Positions 43,720 to 51,396 of a DNA stretch of 51,396 bases are shown here, piece by piece. Made by a program: the position numbers and the translations under genes. The DNA is taken from positions 1 through 51,396 of the forward strand of contig NZ_LMOV01000013.1 in assembly GCF_001424265.1 (NCBI RefSeq). The letters run 5' to 3'. Every line of letters begins with the position of its first letter. Position 1 is the first letter of the stretch. The notes under the pieces are model-generated. The model searched no databases and was not told where the DNA came from. It saw only the letters and a list, made by a program, of their open reading frames with translations. The stretch comes from Acidovorax sp. Leaf160 (GTDB lineage: Bacteria; Pseudomonadota; Gammaproteobacteria; Burkholderiales; Burkholderiaceae_C).

Positions 43720-43777
43720 ATTGCTATTAAAATAATAGCTAAAAGTCCTTTATGGACAAGCGCTCAGGGCCGATTTG
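43720..43777 (+). repeat. Dispersed repeat copy 2 (ATTGCTAT-TAAAATA-ATAGCT core)
   Basis: ATTGCTATTAAAATAATAGC followed by ACAAGCGCT and GATTTG, in the same order as at 6612-6670. It lies directly after the acetyltransferase stop, between convergent genes. Confidence 0.75.
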
Positions 43778-43797
43778 GCTGAAAATCGGACCGTCCC

Positions 43798-43857
43798 GAC
43801 CTGCTGATCTGCCGGCCTGTTGGCCTGTTGGCCTGCCGACCTGCCGGCCTGCCGACC
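43798..43857 (+). repeat. 8-bp tandem repeat, consensus GGCCTGCC, about 7.5 units
   Basis: Units GACCTGCT, GATCTGCC, GGCCTGTT, GGCCTGTT, GGCCTGCC, GACCTGCC, GGCCTGCC and a partial GACC, ending 10 bp from the thioesterase stop codon in the convergent intergenic region. Confidence 0.85.
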
Positions 43858-43866
43858 GTTCGGTCC

Positions 43867-44289
43867 TCAGCCGCGCGGCGCCAGCATGGCCATGGTGATG
43901 CGCGACACGCAGGTCAGTTCGCCGGCATCGTTGACCATGTCGATCTGCCAGACCTGGGTGGTCTTGCCGATGTGGATGGGCCGGGCGGTGCCCGTCACCC
44001 AGCCCTGCGTGGCGGCGCGCAGGTGGTTGGCGTTGATGTCCAGCCCCACGGCACGCCAGCCTTCGGGCGAGGAAAACACCGCGCCCACGGAACCCAGCGT
44101 CTCGGCCAGCACCACGCTCACGCCGCCGTGCAGCAGCCCGTAGGGCTGCTTGGTGCGGTCGTCCACCGGCACGCGGCCCCGCAGGAAGTCGTCGCCCACC
44201 TCGGTGAATTCGATGCCCAGGTGGGTGATGGCGTTCGGCGCGCCGCTGTTGAGCTGCGCGAGGTCGATGGGGCGTTTCCAGATGGGCAT
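43867..44289 (-). CDS. Hotdog-fold thioesterase (PaaI/MenI type)
   Basis: A 140-residue acyl-CoA thioesterase. ATG 44289 (MPIWKRPIDLAQLNSG) starts family similarity; a longer upstream frame is unsupported. Landmarks are HLGIEFTEVGDDFLRGRVPVDDRTKQPYGLLHGGVSVVLAETLGS (with the catalytic acid in AETLGS) and VTGTARPIHIGKTTQVWQI. This matches the EntH/MenI/PaaI group that hydrolyses aryl- or hydroxybenzoyl-type CoA thioesters. No menaquinone or phenylacetate genes are nearby, so it may be a housekeeping clean-up enzyme. Confidence 0.92.
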   Translation of the reverse strand: MPIWKRPIDLAQLNSGAPNAITHLGIEFTEVGDDFLRGRVPVDDRTKQPYGLLHGGVSVVLAETLGSVGAVFSSPEGWRAVGLDINANHLRAATQGWVTGTARPIHIGKTTQVWQIDMVNDAGELTCVSRITMAMLAPRG

Positions 44290-44519
44290 GGTGGCGGAGT
44301 GGGATGGGAGTGGAAAGGTGAGGGCGGAGCACCGGCGGGCCACGGCGCGCAGGCTGCATTCGGTCAGGGCCCGGAGCATCGAAGGCCGCCGGGCCACCAG
44401 GCAGAGGCTGCGCCGGATGGTAGCAGCGGGGTTTGCATCGTGCAGTCGCGTCTGGCTCGCCGGGCACCCCGGCCACCACGGCCACCACCACGGCTACACC
44501 CGCTACCATTTGGCCACCC

Positions 44520-45344
<825 letters not shown>

Positions 45345-45357
45345 CCGGCGGGTCCGT

Positions 45358-46641
45358 TCAGCGCCGGCGGTTCAGCAGCGCGTACAGGATGATGGCGCCG
45401 AAGGTGGCGGTGCCGATGCCGCCCAGCGCGAATTCGCCGAACTTCAGGGTGAAGTCGCCCGTGCCCAGGATGAGGGTGATGGCGGCCACGATGAGGTTCT
45501 TGTTGTCGGAAAAATCGACCTTGTTGTCCACCCAGATCTTGGCGCCGGCCACGGCGATCAGGCCGAATACCACGATCGAGACGCCGCCCATCACCGGCAG
45601 CGGAATGGCCTGGATCAGCGCGCCGAACTTCGGAGAGAAGCCCAGCACCAGCGCGATCAGCCCGGCCACCAGGAACACGGCGGTGGAATAGATCTTGGTG
45701 GCGGCCATCACGCCGATGTTCTCGGCGTAGGTGGTCACGCCCGTGCCGCCGGCGCTGCCGCTCACCATGGTGGCGATGCCGTCGCCGATGAAGGCGCGGC
45801 CCATGTAGCGGTCCAGGTTGTGGCCGGTCATGGCCGTCACGGCCTTGATGTGGCCCAGGTTCTCTGCCACCAGGATGATCGCCACCGGCGCGATCAGCAG
45901 CATGGCGGGGCCGCTGAAGACCGGCGCGGTGAAGGACGGCATGCCGACCCAGGCCGCCGCGGCGATGGGCGACAGGTCCAGCGGCTTGCCCCAGCCCAGC
46001 AGGTTGGTGAACACGGCGTAGATCACGCTGGCGGCGATCAGCCCCAGCAGGATCAGGAGGCGCTGCGCCATGCCGCGCGTCAGCACGGCGACCAGGCCCA
46101 CGCAGACGAAGGTCACGGCCTGCATCCAGCTCTCGAAATTGTTGGCCGCCATGTTCTTGATGGGAATGCCGGCCAGGTTCAGCCCGATCACCGCCACCAC
46201 CGCGCCCGTCACCACGGGCGGCATGAAGCGCTCGATCCAGCCGGTGCCGATGGCCTGCACCAGCGCGCCGATCAGCGTGTAGACCAGGCCGCAGGCGATG
46301 ATGCCGCCCAGCGCCACGCCCATGTTGGCGTTGGGCCCCTTGCCGGCATAGGCCGACGCGGCGATCACCACGCCGATGAAGGCGAAGCTCGAGCCCAGGT
46401 AGCTGGGCACGCGCCCGCCCGTCACCACGAAGAAGATCAGCGTGCCCAGGCCGCTCATGAGGATGGCCACGTTCGGGTCGAACCCCATCAGGATGGGCGC
46501 CAGCACCGTGGCGCCGAACATGGCGATCACGTGCTGCACGCCCATGACGGCGGTCTGGCCCCAGGGCAGGCGTTCATCGGGCGCGACGACAGCGCCCTCG
46601 GTGGCGCGGGTCTCGCGCCAGCGCGGGAAATAGGTGGACAA
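45358..46641 (-). CDS. NCS2 family nucleobase:cation symporter (uracil/xanthine permease)
   Basis: A 427-residue transporter with about fourteen helices. Landmarks of the UraA/RutG branch are GVQHVIAMFGATVLAPILMGFDPN, PSYLGSSFAFIG, VAENLGHIKAVTAMTG (with the proton-coupling glutamate) and GSAGGTGVTTYAENIGVMAATK. The start is TTG at 46641, the only start codon with a good AGGAG upstream. Uracil is the most likely substrate; xanthine is less likely given the TTYAENIG motif. No pyrimidine-degradation gene is adjacent. Confidence 0.92.
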   Translation of the reverse strand: MSTYFPRWRETRATEGAVVAPDERLPWGQTAVMGVQHVIAMFGATVLAPILMGFDPNVAILMSGLGTLIFFVVTGGRVPSYLGSSFAFIGVVIAASAYAGKGPNANMGVALGGIIACGLVYTLIGALVQAIGTGWIERFMPPVVTGAVVAVIGLNLAGIPIKNMAANNFESWMQAVTFVCVGLVAVLTRGMAQRLLILLGLIAASVIYAVFTNLLGWGKPLDLSPIAAAAWVGMPSFTAPVFSGPAMLLIAPVAIILVAENLGHIKAVTAMTGHNLDRYMGRAFIGDGIATMVSGSAGGTGVTTYAENIGVMAATKIYSTAVFLVAGLIALVLGFSPKFGALIQAIPLPVMGGVSIVVFGLIAVAGAKIWVDNKVDFSDNKNLIVAAITLILGTGDFTLKFGEFALGGIGTATFGAIILYALLNRRR

Positions 46642-46996
46642 GGCAGTGCTCCTCGGTGAGGGAAGGAATGAAAGAAGGAAGGAAGAAAGTGACCGGTTCG
46701 CGGTGTGCGGGACGGCGCGAAGTGTAGGGGCTCCCCGCCGGCTGCGGCACAGGGTGCGGCCCGGATTTCAAGCCTTTGGCGCACAGGGGCTGTAGGCGCG
46801 CACCCACGGGGTGCTGCCGGGCGGGCCGGTATGGTCGTTTCAGCTCCGGCCGACGGCCTCGCTGATCGGCATGCTCCCCGTCTCCAAGCCCCCCGGCGCC
46901 CGACCGAAATTCGCTGGCTTCGGGGCCGCTCCGTCCGCCCCCGGCCTCCGGCCCGGACCCCTTTCTCTCTTTCGCAGTCCATCCACCGGTGTTCTC
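46642..46996. other. 355-bp divergent intergenic region with a purine tract
   Basis: No gene seen. Next to the permease start is a 32-base purine-rich tract (46658-46689, mostly GAAG/GGAA on the plus strand, hence pyrimidine-rich in the permease leader). The rest must hold the promoters of the permease and AsmA-like genes; no clear -10/-35 was identified. Confidence 0.65.
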
Positions 46997-48337
46997 ATGC
47001 CCCAACGCCGTACTGTCCTGATCGCCTCGGGCACTGTCGCAGCCCTGTTGCTGCTGGCGGCGCTCGCGGTCTGGGCATGGCTGCCCACCGAGGAAGAACT
47101 GGCCCAGCGCGTGGAAGCCGAAGCGTCCGACAAGCTGGGTGTGCCGGTCACCGTGCACCGTCTGCACTGGAGCCTCTGGCCCGTGCCCCGGGTGGTGCTG
47201 GAAGGCGTGGCCACCGAGCAGCCCGACCCGCTCACCGCCGCGCGCATCACCGCCGAGGCGCAGTGGTCCGACCTGCTGCGGCTGCGCCTGGCCCTTACCC
47301 GCCTGTCGCTGGAAGACGCCTCGGTGCCCCAGCGCTCGCTGTCGGGCTTCCAGATCGCCGCAACGGATGCGGGCCAGCGCTCCGGCACGCCCTTCGAGCT
47401 GGCGGAGGTTCCGGTCCAGCATGTGGAATGGCGCAACGTGCGCTGGGTTTCCCGCACCGGCCGCGCGCTCGCCTATGCCGGCGAGGCGCAGTTCGATACC
47501 GCCTGGCGTCCCCGCCACGCGCGCATCGAGCGCGAGGGCGCCTCGGTGCCGGCGGCGCTGGACATCACCCGGGAGGGCGCGGAGGATCGCTGGCGCGCCG
47601 AGGTCACGGCGGGCGGCCGCACCGAGCGGGGCGAGCTGCGCTTGCAGACGATCGAAGGGCGCTACCGGGTCACCGGCGCGGTCGACTTCACCGGGGTGGA
47701 CATCGTGGGCCTGATGTCCGCCTTCGAGCGCCGGGCCATCGTGGCCGGCAAGGCCGATGGCCACACCGACCTCATCGCCGAAGGTGCCGACCCGGCCGAG
47801 GCCCTGCGCGCGTTGCAGACCCGCACCCGCTTCGCCGTGCGGCGCGCCCGGCTGCTGACCTTCGACCTGGAGCGGGCGGTGAAGAGCGCCGGCCAGAACC
47901 ACCAAGGCACCACCCCCCTGGACCAGCTGACCGGCATCGTGCGCACCGAGGCCGACCGGGAGGGCACCATCGTGCGCTATTCCGACCTGAAGGCGACGTC
48001 GGGCGTGCTCACCGCCACCGGCAGCGCGGTCATCCAGAACCGCCAGGTGCGCGGCAATGTCGCGGTGGACCTGGTGGAGGGCGTGGTCGGCGTGCCGCTG
48101 GAATTCGGCGGCACGGTGTCGGACCCGTCGCTCAGCCTGCCGCCCGCCGCCCTGGCCGGGGCCGCCGTGGGCACCGCCGTGGCGCCCGGCATCGGCACCG
48201 CCATCGGCGCGCGGCTGGGCGAAACGCTGCGGCGGCTTTTCGGCGCAGGCACCAGCGATGCCGGCGGCGCGGGTGACCGGCCCGCGTCCCCCGCGCGCGG
48301 TGGGCGGGCCACGCCGGCCCCCGTCATCCGGGACTGA
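46997..48337 (+). CDS. AsmA-like membrane-anchored periplasmic protein
   Basis: A 446-residue protein with one N-terminal helix (about 7-29, VLIASGTVAALLLLAALAVWAWL) and a long beta-rich periplasmic region. The N-terminus after the helix (EELAQRVEAEASDKLGVPVTVHRLHWSLWPVPRVVLEGVATEQPDPLTAARITAEAQW) is the AsmA pattern; AIVQN-like GSAVIQNRQVRGNVAVDL near 365 fits the AsmA C-terminal domain. AsmA-family proteins are involved in moving phospholipids or maintaining the outer membrane. A Gly/Ala-rich end follows. Function by family only. Confidence 0.82.
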   Translation: MPQRRTVLIASGTVAALLLLAALAVWAWLPTEEELAQRVEAEASDKLGVPVTVHRLHWSLWPVPRVVLEGVATEQPDPLTAARITAEAQWSDLLRLRLALTRLSLEDASVPQRSLSGFQIAATDAGQRSGTPFELAEVPVQHVEWRNVRWVSRTGRALAYAGEAQFDTAWRPRHARIEREGASVPAALDITREGAEDRWRAEVTAGGRTERGELRLQTIEGRYRVTGAVDFTGVDIVGLMSAFERRAIVAGKADGHTDLIAEGADPAEALRALQTRTRFAVRRARLLTFDLERAVKSAGQNHQGTTPLDQLTGIVRTEADREGTIVRYSDLKATSGVLTATGSAVIQNRQVRGNVAVDLVEGVVGVPLEFGGTVSDPSLSLPPAALAGAAVGTAVAPGIGTAIGARLGETLRRLFGAGTSDAGGAGDRPASPARGGRATPAPVIRD

Positions 48338-48393
48338 ACGCCACTACGCGATCGCCGTGAACCTCGCACCGCCATCCGTCAGAATCCCCCGCC

Positions 48394-51003
48394 ATGTCGT
48401 GCCCTGATCGCCTGCCGCTGCCCCTGCCGCAATCCCGCTCCGGCGTGCCGCCTTTTCTGCGTGGCGGCGGCCCCATGGCCACCCTCATCGCCCAATTCGA
48501 CTGGGCGGCCACGCCGCTGGGCGCCATCGATCGCTGGCCCGCCCATCTGCGGCTGGCCGTCTCCAGCATGCTGCGCTCCCACGTGCCCATTGCCACGCTG
48601 TGGGGCGAGCAGGGCATCCTGATCTACAACGCCGCCTACGGCGAATTCAGCGGCCAGCGCCACCCCGGCCTGCTGGGCATGCCCATCCGCGATGCCTGGC
48701 CCGAGGCGCGTGCGTTCAACGACCGCGTGGTGTGCGAGTGCATGGCGGGCGGCACGCTCGACTTCCGCGACACGGCGCTGCAGCTGAACCTGCGTGGCGT
48801 GCCGGAGACCGTCTGGTTCAACCTCAGCTACTCGCCCATTCCCGACGAGGAAGGCGCCATCGCCGGCGTGCTGGCCATGGTGACCGACAACACCGCCAAG
48901 GTGCGCATGGAGCAGCGCCTGATCGCCGAGCGCGAGCAGTTCGCGCAGCTGTTCGAGCAGTCGCCCAGCTTCATGGCCATGCTGGAGGGCCCCTCGCACC
49001 GGCTGACCCTGGCCAACCCCGGCTACCGGCGGCTGGTGGGCACGCGCGAGCTGATCGGCCTGACCGTGGCGCAGGCCCTGCCCGAGGCGGTTCAGCAGGG
49101 CTACGTGGACCTGCTCGACCAGGTCTACCGCAGCGGCGAGGCGCTGACCGCGCACGGCGCGCGTTACGACTCGCCCGAGGGCGAGCACTACGTGGACTTC
49201 GTCTTCCAGCCCATCCGCGACGCGCACGGCGCCGTGACCGGCATCTTCGTGGAGGGCGTGGACGTCACGGGACGCATGGCCGCCGAGGCCCGCCGCAACG
49301 CGCTGGCGGAGTTCACCGACCTGCTGCGCTCGCTCACCTCGGCCCATGCCATCTGCGCGGCCGCCGCCGAACTGCTGGGCCGCACGCTGCGCATCAGCCG
49401 CGCCGGCTATGCGCACGTCGACCACGCCAGCGACGATGTCGAGATTCCGTGCGACTGGACGCAGCCGGGCGTGGCGTCGATCGCCGGCACGTTGAACCTG
49501 CGCCACTACGGCAGCTTCGTGGACGACCTGAAGGCCGACCGGGTGGTGAGCATTGCCGACGTGCGGCACGACCCGCGCACCCGCGACGCGCTGGACGCCA
49601 TCGGCAAGCGCGGCGTGGCGGCCCTGCTCAACCTGCCGGTGATGGAACAGGGCCGGCTGGTGGCGCTGGTGTTCGCCAACCATGCGCAACCGCGCACCTG
49701 GTCGCAGGAAGACGTGGCCTTCATGCGCGAGGTGGGCGGGCGCACCCGCACGGCGGTGGAGCGCGCCCGCACCGAGGCCCAGCTGCGCGAGATGAACGAG
49801 CTGCTGGAGCGCAAGGTGGCCGAGCGCACCCAGGAGCTGATGGACGTGGAAGCGAAGTTCCGCCAGGCGCAGAAGATGGAGGCCATCGGACAGCTCACCG
49901 GCGGCATCGCGCACGACTTCAACAACCTGCTGGGCAGCATGAGCGCCAGCCTGCAGGTGCTGGAAAAGCGCCTGGCCGCGCAGCGCTTCGAGAACGCCGA
50001 GCGCTACATCGGCATGGCCCAGTCGTCCGTGCGCCGCGCCGCGTCGCTCACCCAGCGGCTGCTGGCCTTCTCGCGCCGCCAGACGCTGGACCCCAAGCCC
50101 ACCGACATCAACCGCCTGGTGAGCGGCATCGAGGAGATCGTGCGCCGCACCGTCGGCCCGTCCGTCGAGCTGGAGGTGGTCGGCGCGGGCGGGCTGTGGC
50201 TGACCCGGGTGGACGCCTCGCAGCTGGAAAACGCGGTGCTCAACCTGTGCATCAATGCCCGCGACGCGATGGCGCCCCACGGCGGCCGCCTGACGATCGA
50301 GACCGCCAACGAATGGCTGGACGAGCCCGCCGCCAGCGAGCGTGAACTCCCGCCCGGCCAGTACGTGACGATCTGCGTGACCGACACCGGCGCCGGCATG
50401 ACGCCCGACGTGGTCGCCCGGGCGTTCGACCCCTTCTTCACCACCAAGCCCATGGGGCAGGGCACCGGCCTGGGGCTGTCGATGGTGTATGGCTTCGTGC
50501 GCCAGTCGGGCGGCCAGGTGCGCATCAGCTCGGTACCGGGCGAGGGCACGAGCATGTGCCTCTACCTGCCCCGCCACCAGGGCGACGCCGAACCCGACAT
50601 GGAGCAGGAACGCAGCCTCTATGCGCACCAGGCCGACGGCGAAGTGGTGCTGGTGATCGAGGACGAGGCCTCCATCCGCAGCCTGGTCACCGAGGAACTG
50701 CAGGACATGGGCTACCAGGTCATTTCCGCCGCCGACGGGCCGGCGGGGCTGCACGTGCTGCAGTCCGAGCGGCGGGTGGACCTGCTGCTGACCGACGTGG
50801 GACTGCCGGGCGGGCTGAACGGGCGCCAGGTGGCGGACGCGGCGCGGGTGTCGCGGCCGCACTTGAAGGTGCTGTTCATCACGGGGTATGCAGAGAACGC
50901 GGCGGTGGGCAATGGCTTGCTGGAGCAGGGGATGGAGGTGATCACCAAGCCGTTCGACATGGGGGTGTTGGTGGGGCGGGTGAAGGAGATGATCGGGCAC
51001 TGA
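48394..51003 (+). CDS. Hybrid sensor histidine kinase (PAS-PAS-GAF-HisKA-HATPase-REC)
   Basis: An 869-residue soluble kinase without membrane helices. The segment FDWAATPLGAIDRWPAHLRLAVSSMLRS marks a first PAS-like module (about 30-170), followed by a second PAS (about 185-300) and a GAF domain (about 305-460). The dimerisation helix carries IAHDFNNLLGSM with the phospho-accepting histidine; the ATPase domain has NLCINARDAM, DTGAGM and GTGLGLSM; and a C-terminal receiver has its aspartate in LLLTDVGLP and the lysine in ITKPFDMG. No output domain and no adjacent regulator exist, so a partner must be elsewhere. ATG 48394 is used; ATG 48475 is an alternative. Confidence 0.92.
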   Translation: MSCPDRLPLPLPQSRSGVPPFLRGGGPMATLIAQFDWAATPLGAIDRWPAHLRLAVSSMLRSHVPIATLWGEQGILIYNAAYGEFSGQRHPGLLGMPIRDAWPEARAFNDRVVCECMAGGTLDFRDTALQLNLRGVPETVWFNLSYSPIPDEEGAIAGVLAMVTDNTAKVRMEQRLIAEREQFAQLFEQSPSFMAMLEGPSHRLTLANPGYRRLVGTRELIGLTVAQALPEAVQQGYVDLLDQVYRSGEALTAHGARYDSPEGEHYVDFVFQPIRDAHGAVTGIFVEGVDVTGRMAAEARRNALAEFTDLLRSLTSAHAICAAAAELLGRTLRISRAGYAHVDHASDDVEIPCDWTQPGVASIAGTLNLRHYGSFVDDLKADRVVSIADVRHDPRTRDALDAIGKRGVAALLNLPVMEQGRLVALVFANHAQPRTWSQEDVAFMREVGGRTRTAVERARTEAQLREMNELLERKVAERTQELMDVEAKFRQAQKMEAIGQLTGGIAHDFNNLLGSMSASLQVLEKRLAAQRFENAERYIGMAQSSVRRAASLTQRLLAFSRRQTLDPKPTDINRLVSGIEEIVRRTVGPSVELEVVGAGGLWLTRVDASQLENAVLNLCINARDAMAPHGGRLTIETANEWLDEPAASERELPPGQYVTICVTDTGAGMTPDVVARAFDPFFTTKPMGQGTGLGLSMVYGFVRQSGGQVRISSVPGEGTSMCLYLPRHQGDAEPDMEQERSLYAHQADGEVVLVIEDEASIRSLVTEELQDMGYQVISAADGPAGLHVLQSERRVDLLLTDVGLPGGLNGRQVADAARVSRPHLKVLFITGYAENAAVGNGLLEQGMEVITKPFDMGVLVGRVKEMIGH

Positions 51004-51262
51004 ACGCCGGTGCTGGCGGGAAGGCGCGCCGACCGGCCTGCGTGCCCACCGTTCGCCTGGGGAAGGCATCCACCACCGTTCGGCGGTGACGGTTCGTTCT
51101 TCACGGGTCGGGCTGAGCTTGTTGGAGGCTTGAAGTACTGCGGGCGCGGTGCGGGGGCGCTGCGGGGGCGGTGCTGGCGGGTGCTGGGTCTTTGCTTCCC
51201 GGGGCCGGGATTTCGCCCCGGCGGGCGAGGTCCTTTTCTTTGCTTCGCCAAAGAAAAGTACC
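51004..51262. other. Noncoding stretch between the hybrid kinase gene and the IS30 end
   Basis: No gene seen. It contains a GC-rich hairpin (CCCGGGGCCGGG... with ...CCCCGGCGGG near 51199-51226) and the AT-containing hairpin at 51233-51258. Segments rich in GCGGGGGCGCTGCGGGGGCG-like direct repeats lie near 51149-51180. Confidence 0.65.
51233..51258. terminator. Bidirectional hairpin CTTTTCTTTG / CAAAGAAAAG
   Basis: Perfect 10-bp arms at 51233-51242 and 51249-51258 with a six-base CTTCGC loop. The arms are A/T-rich, so it resembles a transcription-termination or repeat element more than a GC stem. It lies just outside the presumed IS30 end and may be a genomic repeat into which the element inserted. 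Confidence 0.5.
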
Positions 51263-51396
51263 GGCGGAGTCAAGTCCGAAGTGCAACACATGGGCTACTG
51301 CAGAGAGGCTGTGCTGCCGCCGGCCTGGCTGAGAGCGAGCGCAAAGACCTGAAGGGGTGTTCGCCAGTCCAGTGTCTGACGCGGCCGGGTGTTGAG
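51263..51396 (-). mobile_element. End of an IS30-family insertion sequence (cut by window edge)
   Basis: The last 102 bases encode the C-terminus of an IS30-type transposase. Just past its stop, the complement of 51263-51290 (starting GTGTTGCACTTCGGACTTGA) has the form of an IS30-family terminal inverted repeat. The outer boundary near 51263 is inferred. Confidence 0.75.
51295..51396 (-). CDS. IS30-family transposase, C-terminal fragment (runs in from the window edge)
   Basis: The complement reads LNTRPRQTLDWRTPLQVFAL followed by ALSQAGGSTASLQ and a TAG stop at 51297-51295. LNxRPRxTLxWxTP is the hallmark C-terminus of IS30-family DDE transposases. Thirty-three codons are visible; the start and catalytic residues lie outside the window. 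Confidence 0.88.
   Translation of the reverse strand, partial: LNTRPRQTLDWRTPLQVFALALSQAGGSTASLQ

Overview
The window is very GC-rich with dense coding. Its gene set (TorF porin-glnK-amtB, ComM, a fused LivHM permease, TctD/TctE-type two-component genes, a WETF-tailed chemoreceptor) and its dispersed short repeat (core GCTAT-AAA-ATAGC) suggest a chromosomal segment from a Burkholderiales bacterium, most likely a comamonad of the Acidovorax type. That assignment rests on recognition by eye; no search was run. The window is cut inside an IS5-family element on the left and an IS30-family element on the right.

Layout. 1-2956: IS5 end, then a nitrogen operon on the minus strand (TorF porin, glnK, amtB) with a recognisable sigma-54 promoter and an NtrC-type palindrome. 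3017-8619: comM, a chemoreceptor, and a divergent SDR/LysR pair. 8710-14417: a TctE/TctD-like two-component system divergent from a four-gene phosphonate-type ABC transporter (phnDCEE); three 7-bp direct repeats with 11-bp period lie just upstream of phnD. 14439-19123: a branched-chain amino-acid type ABC operon (livK, fused livHM, livG, livF) with 4-bp overlaps. 19341-24945: fpr, a glycine-zipper envelope protein, a YihY/BrkB protein, an orphan shikimate kinase, a GntP permease and an HdeA-like protein. 25139-27594: small genes, lower GC, including two orphan immunity-like genes (DUF1877-like and HEAT) beside a decayed integron-type integrase. 27792-36959: an FAD-linked D-lactate dehydrogenase-like enzyme, a LysR regulator, and a catabolic or salvage set: orotate-phosphoribosyltransferase-like protein, M20 ureido-hydrolase, GntR regulator and a polar amino-acid type ABC transporter. 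37105-39241: a small secreted protein, a cobalamin adenosyltransferase and a second YihY/BrkB. 39552-43710: a tightly overlapping cluster (possible small leader ORF, GT2, acyl-CoA dehydrogenase-like protein, PIG-L deacetylase, NodS-like methyltransferase), then a NodL/Maa-type acetyltransferase. 43867-51003: hotdog thioesterase, zinc-ribbon protein, NCS2 nucleobase permease, AsmA-like protein and an orphan hybrid histidine kinase.

The most promising lead for something undescribed is the 39.5-43.7 kb cluster, whose enzyme types parallel those that build and decorate Nod factors (glycosyl transfer, de-N-acetylation, methylation, O-acetylation) but with an added acyl-CoA dehydrogenase-like enzyme. 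Second are the OPRT/ureido-hydrolase/ABC cluster and the integron remnant. The window is also unusually rich in short tandem repeats (6, 7, 8, 9, 10 and 24 bp units), several at gene ends.
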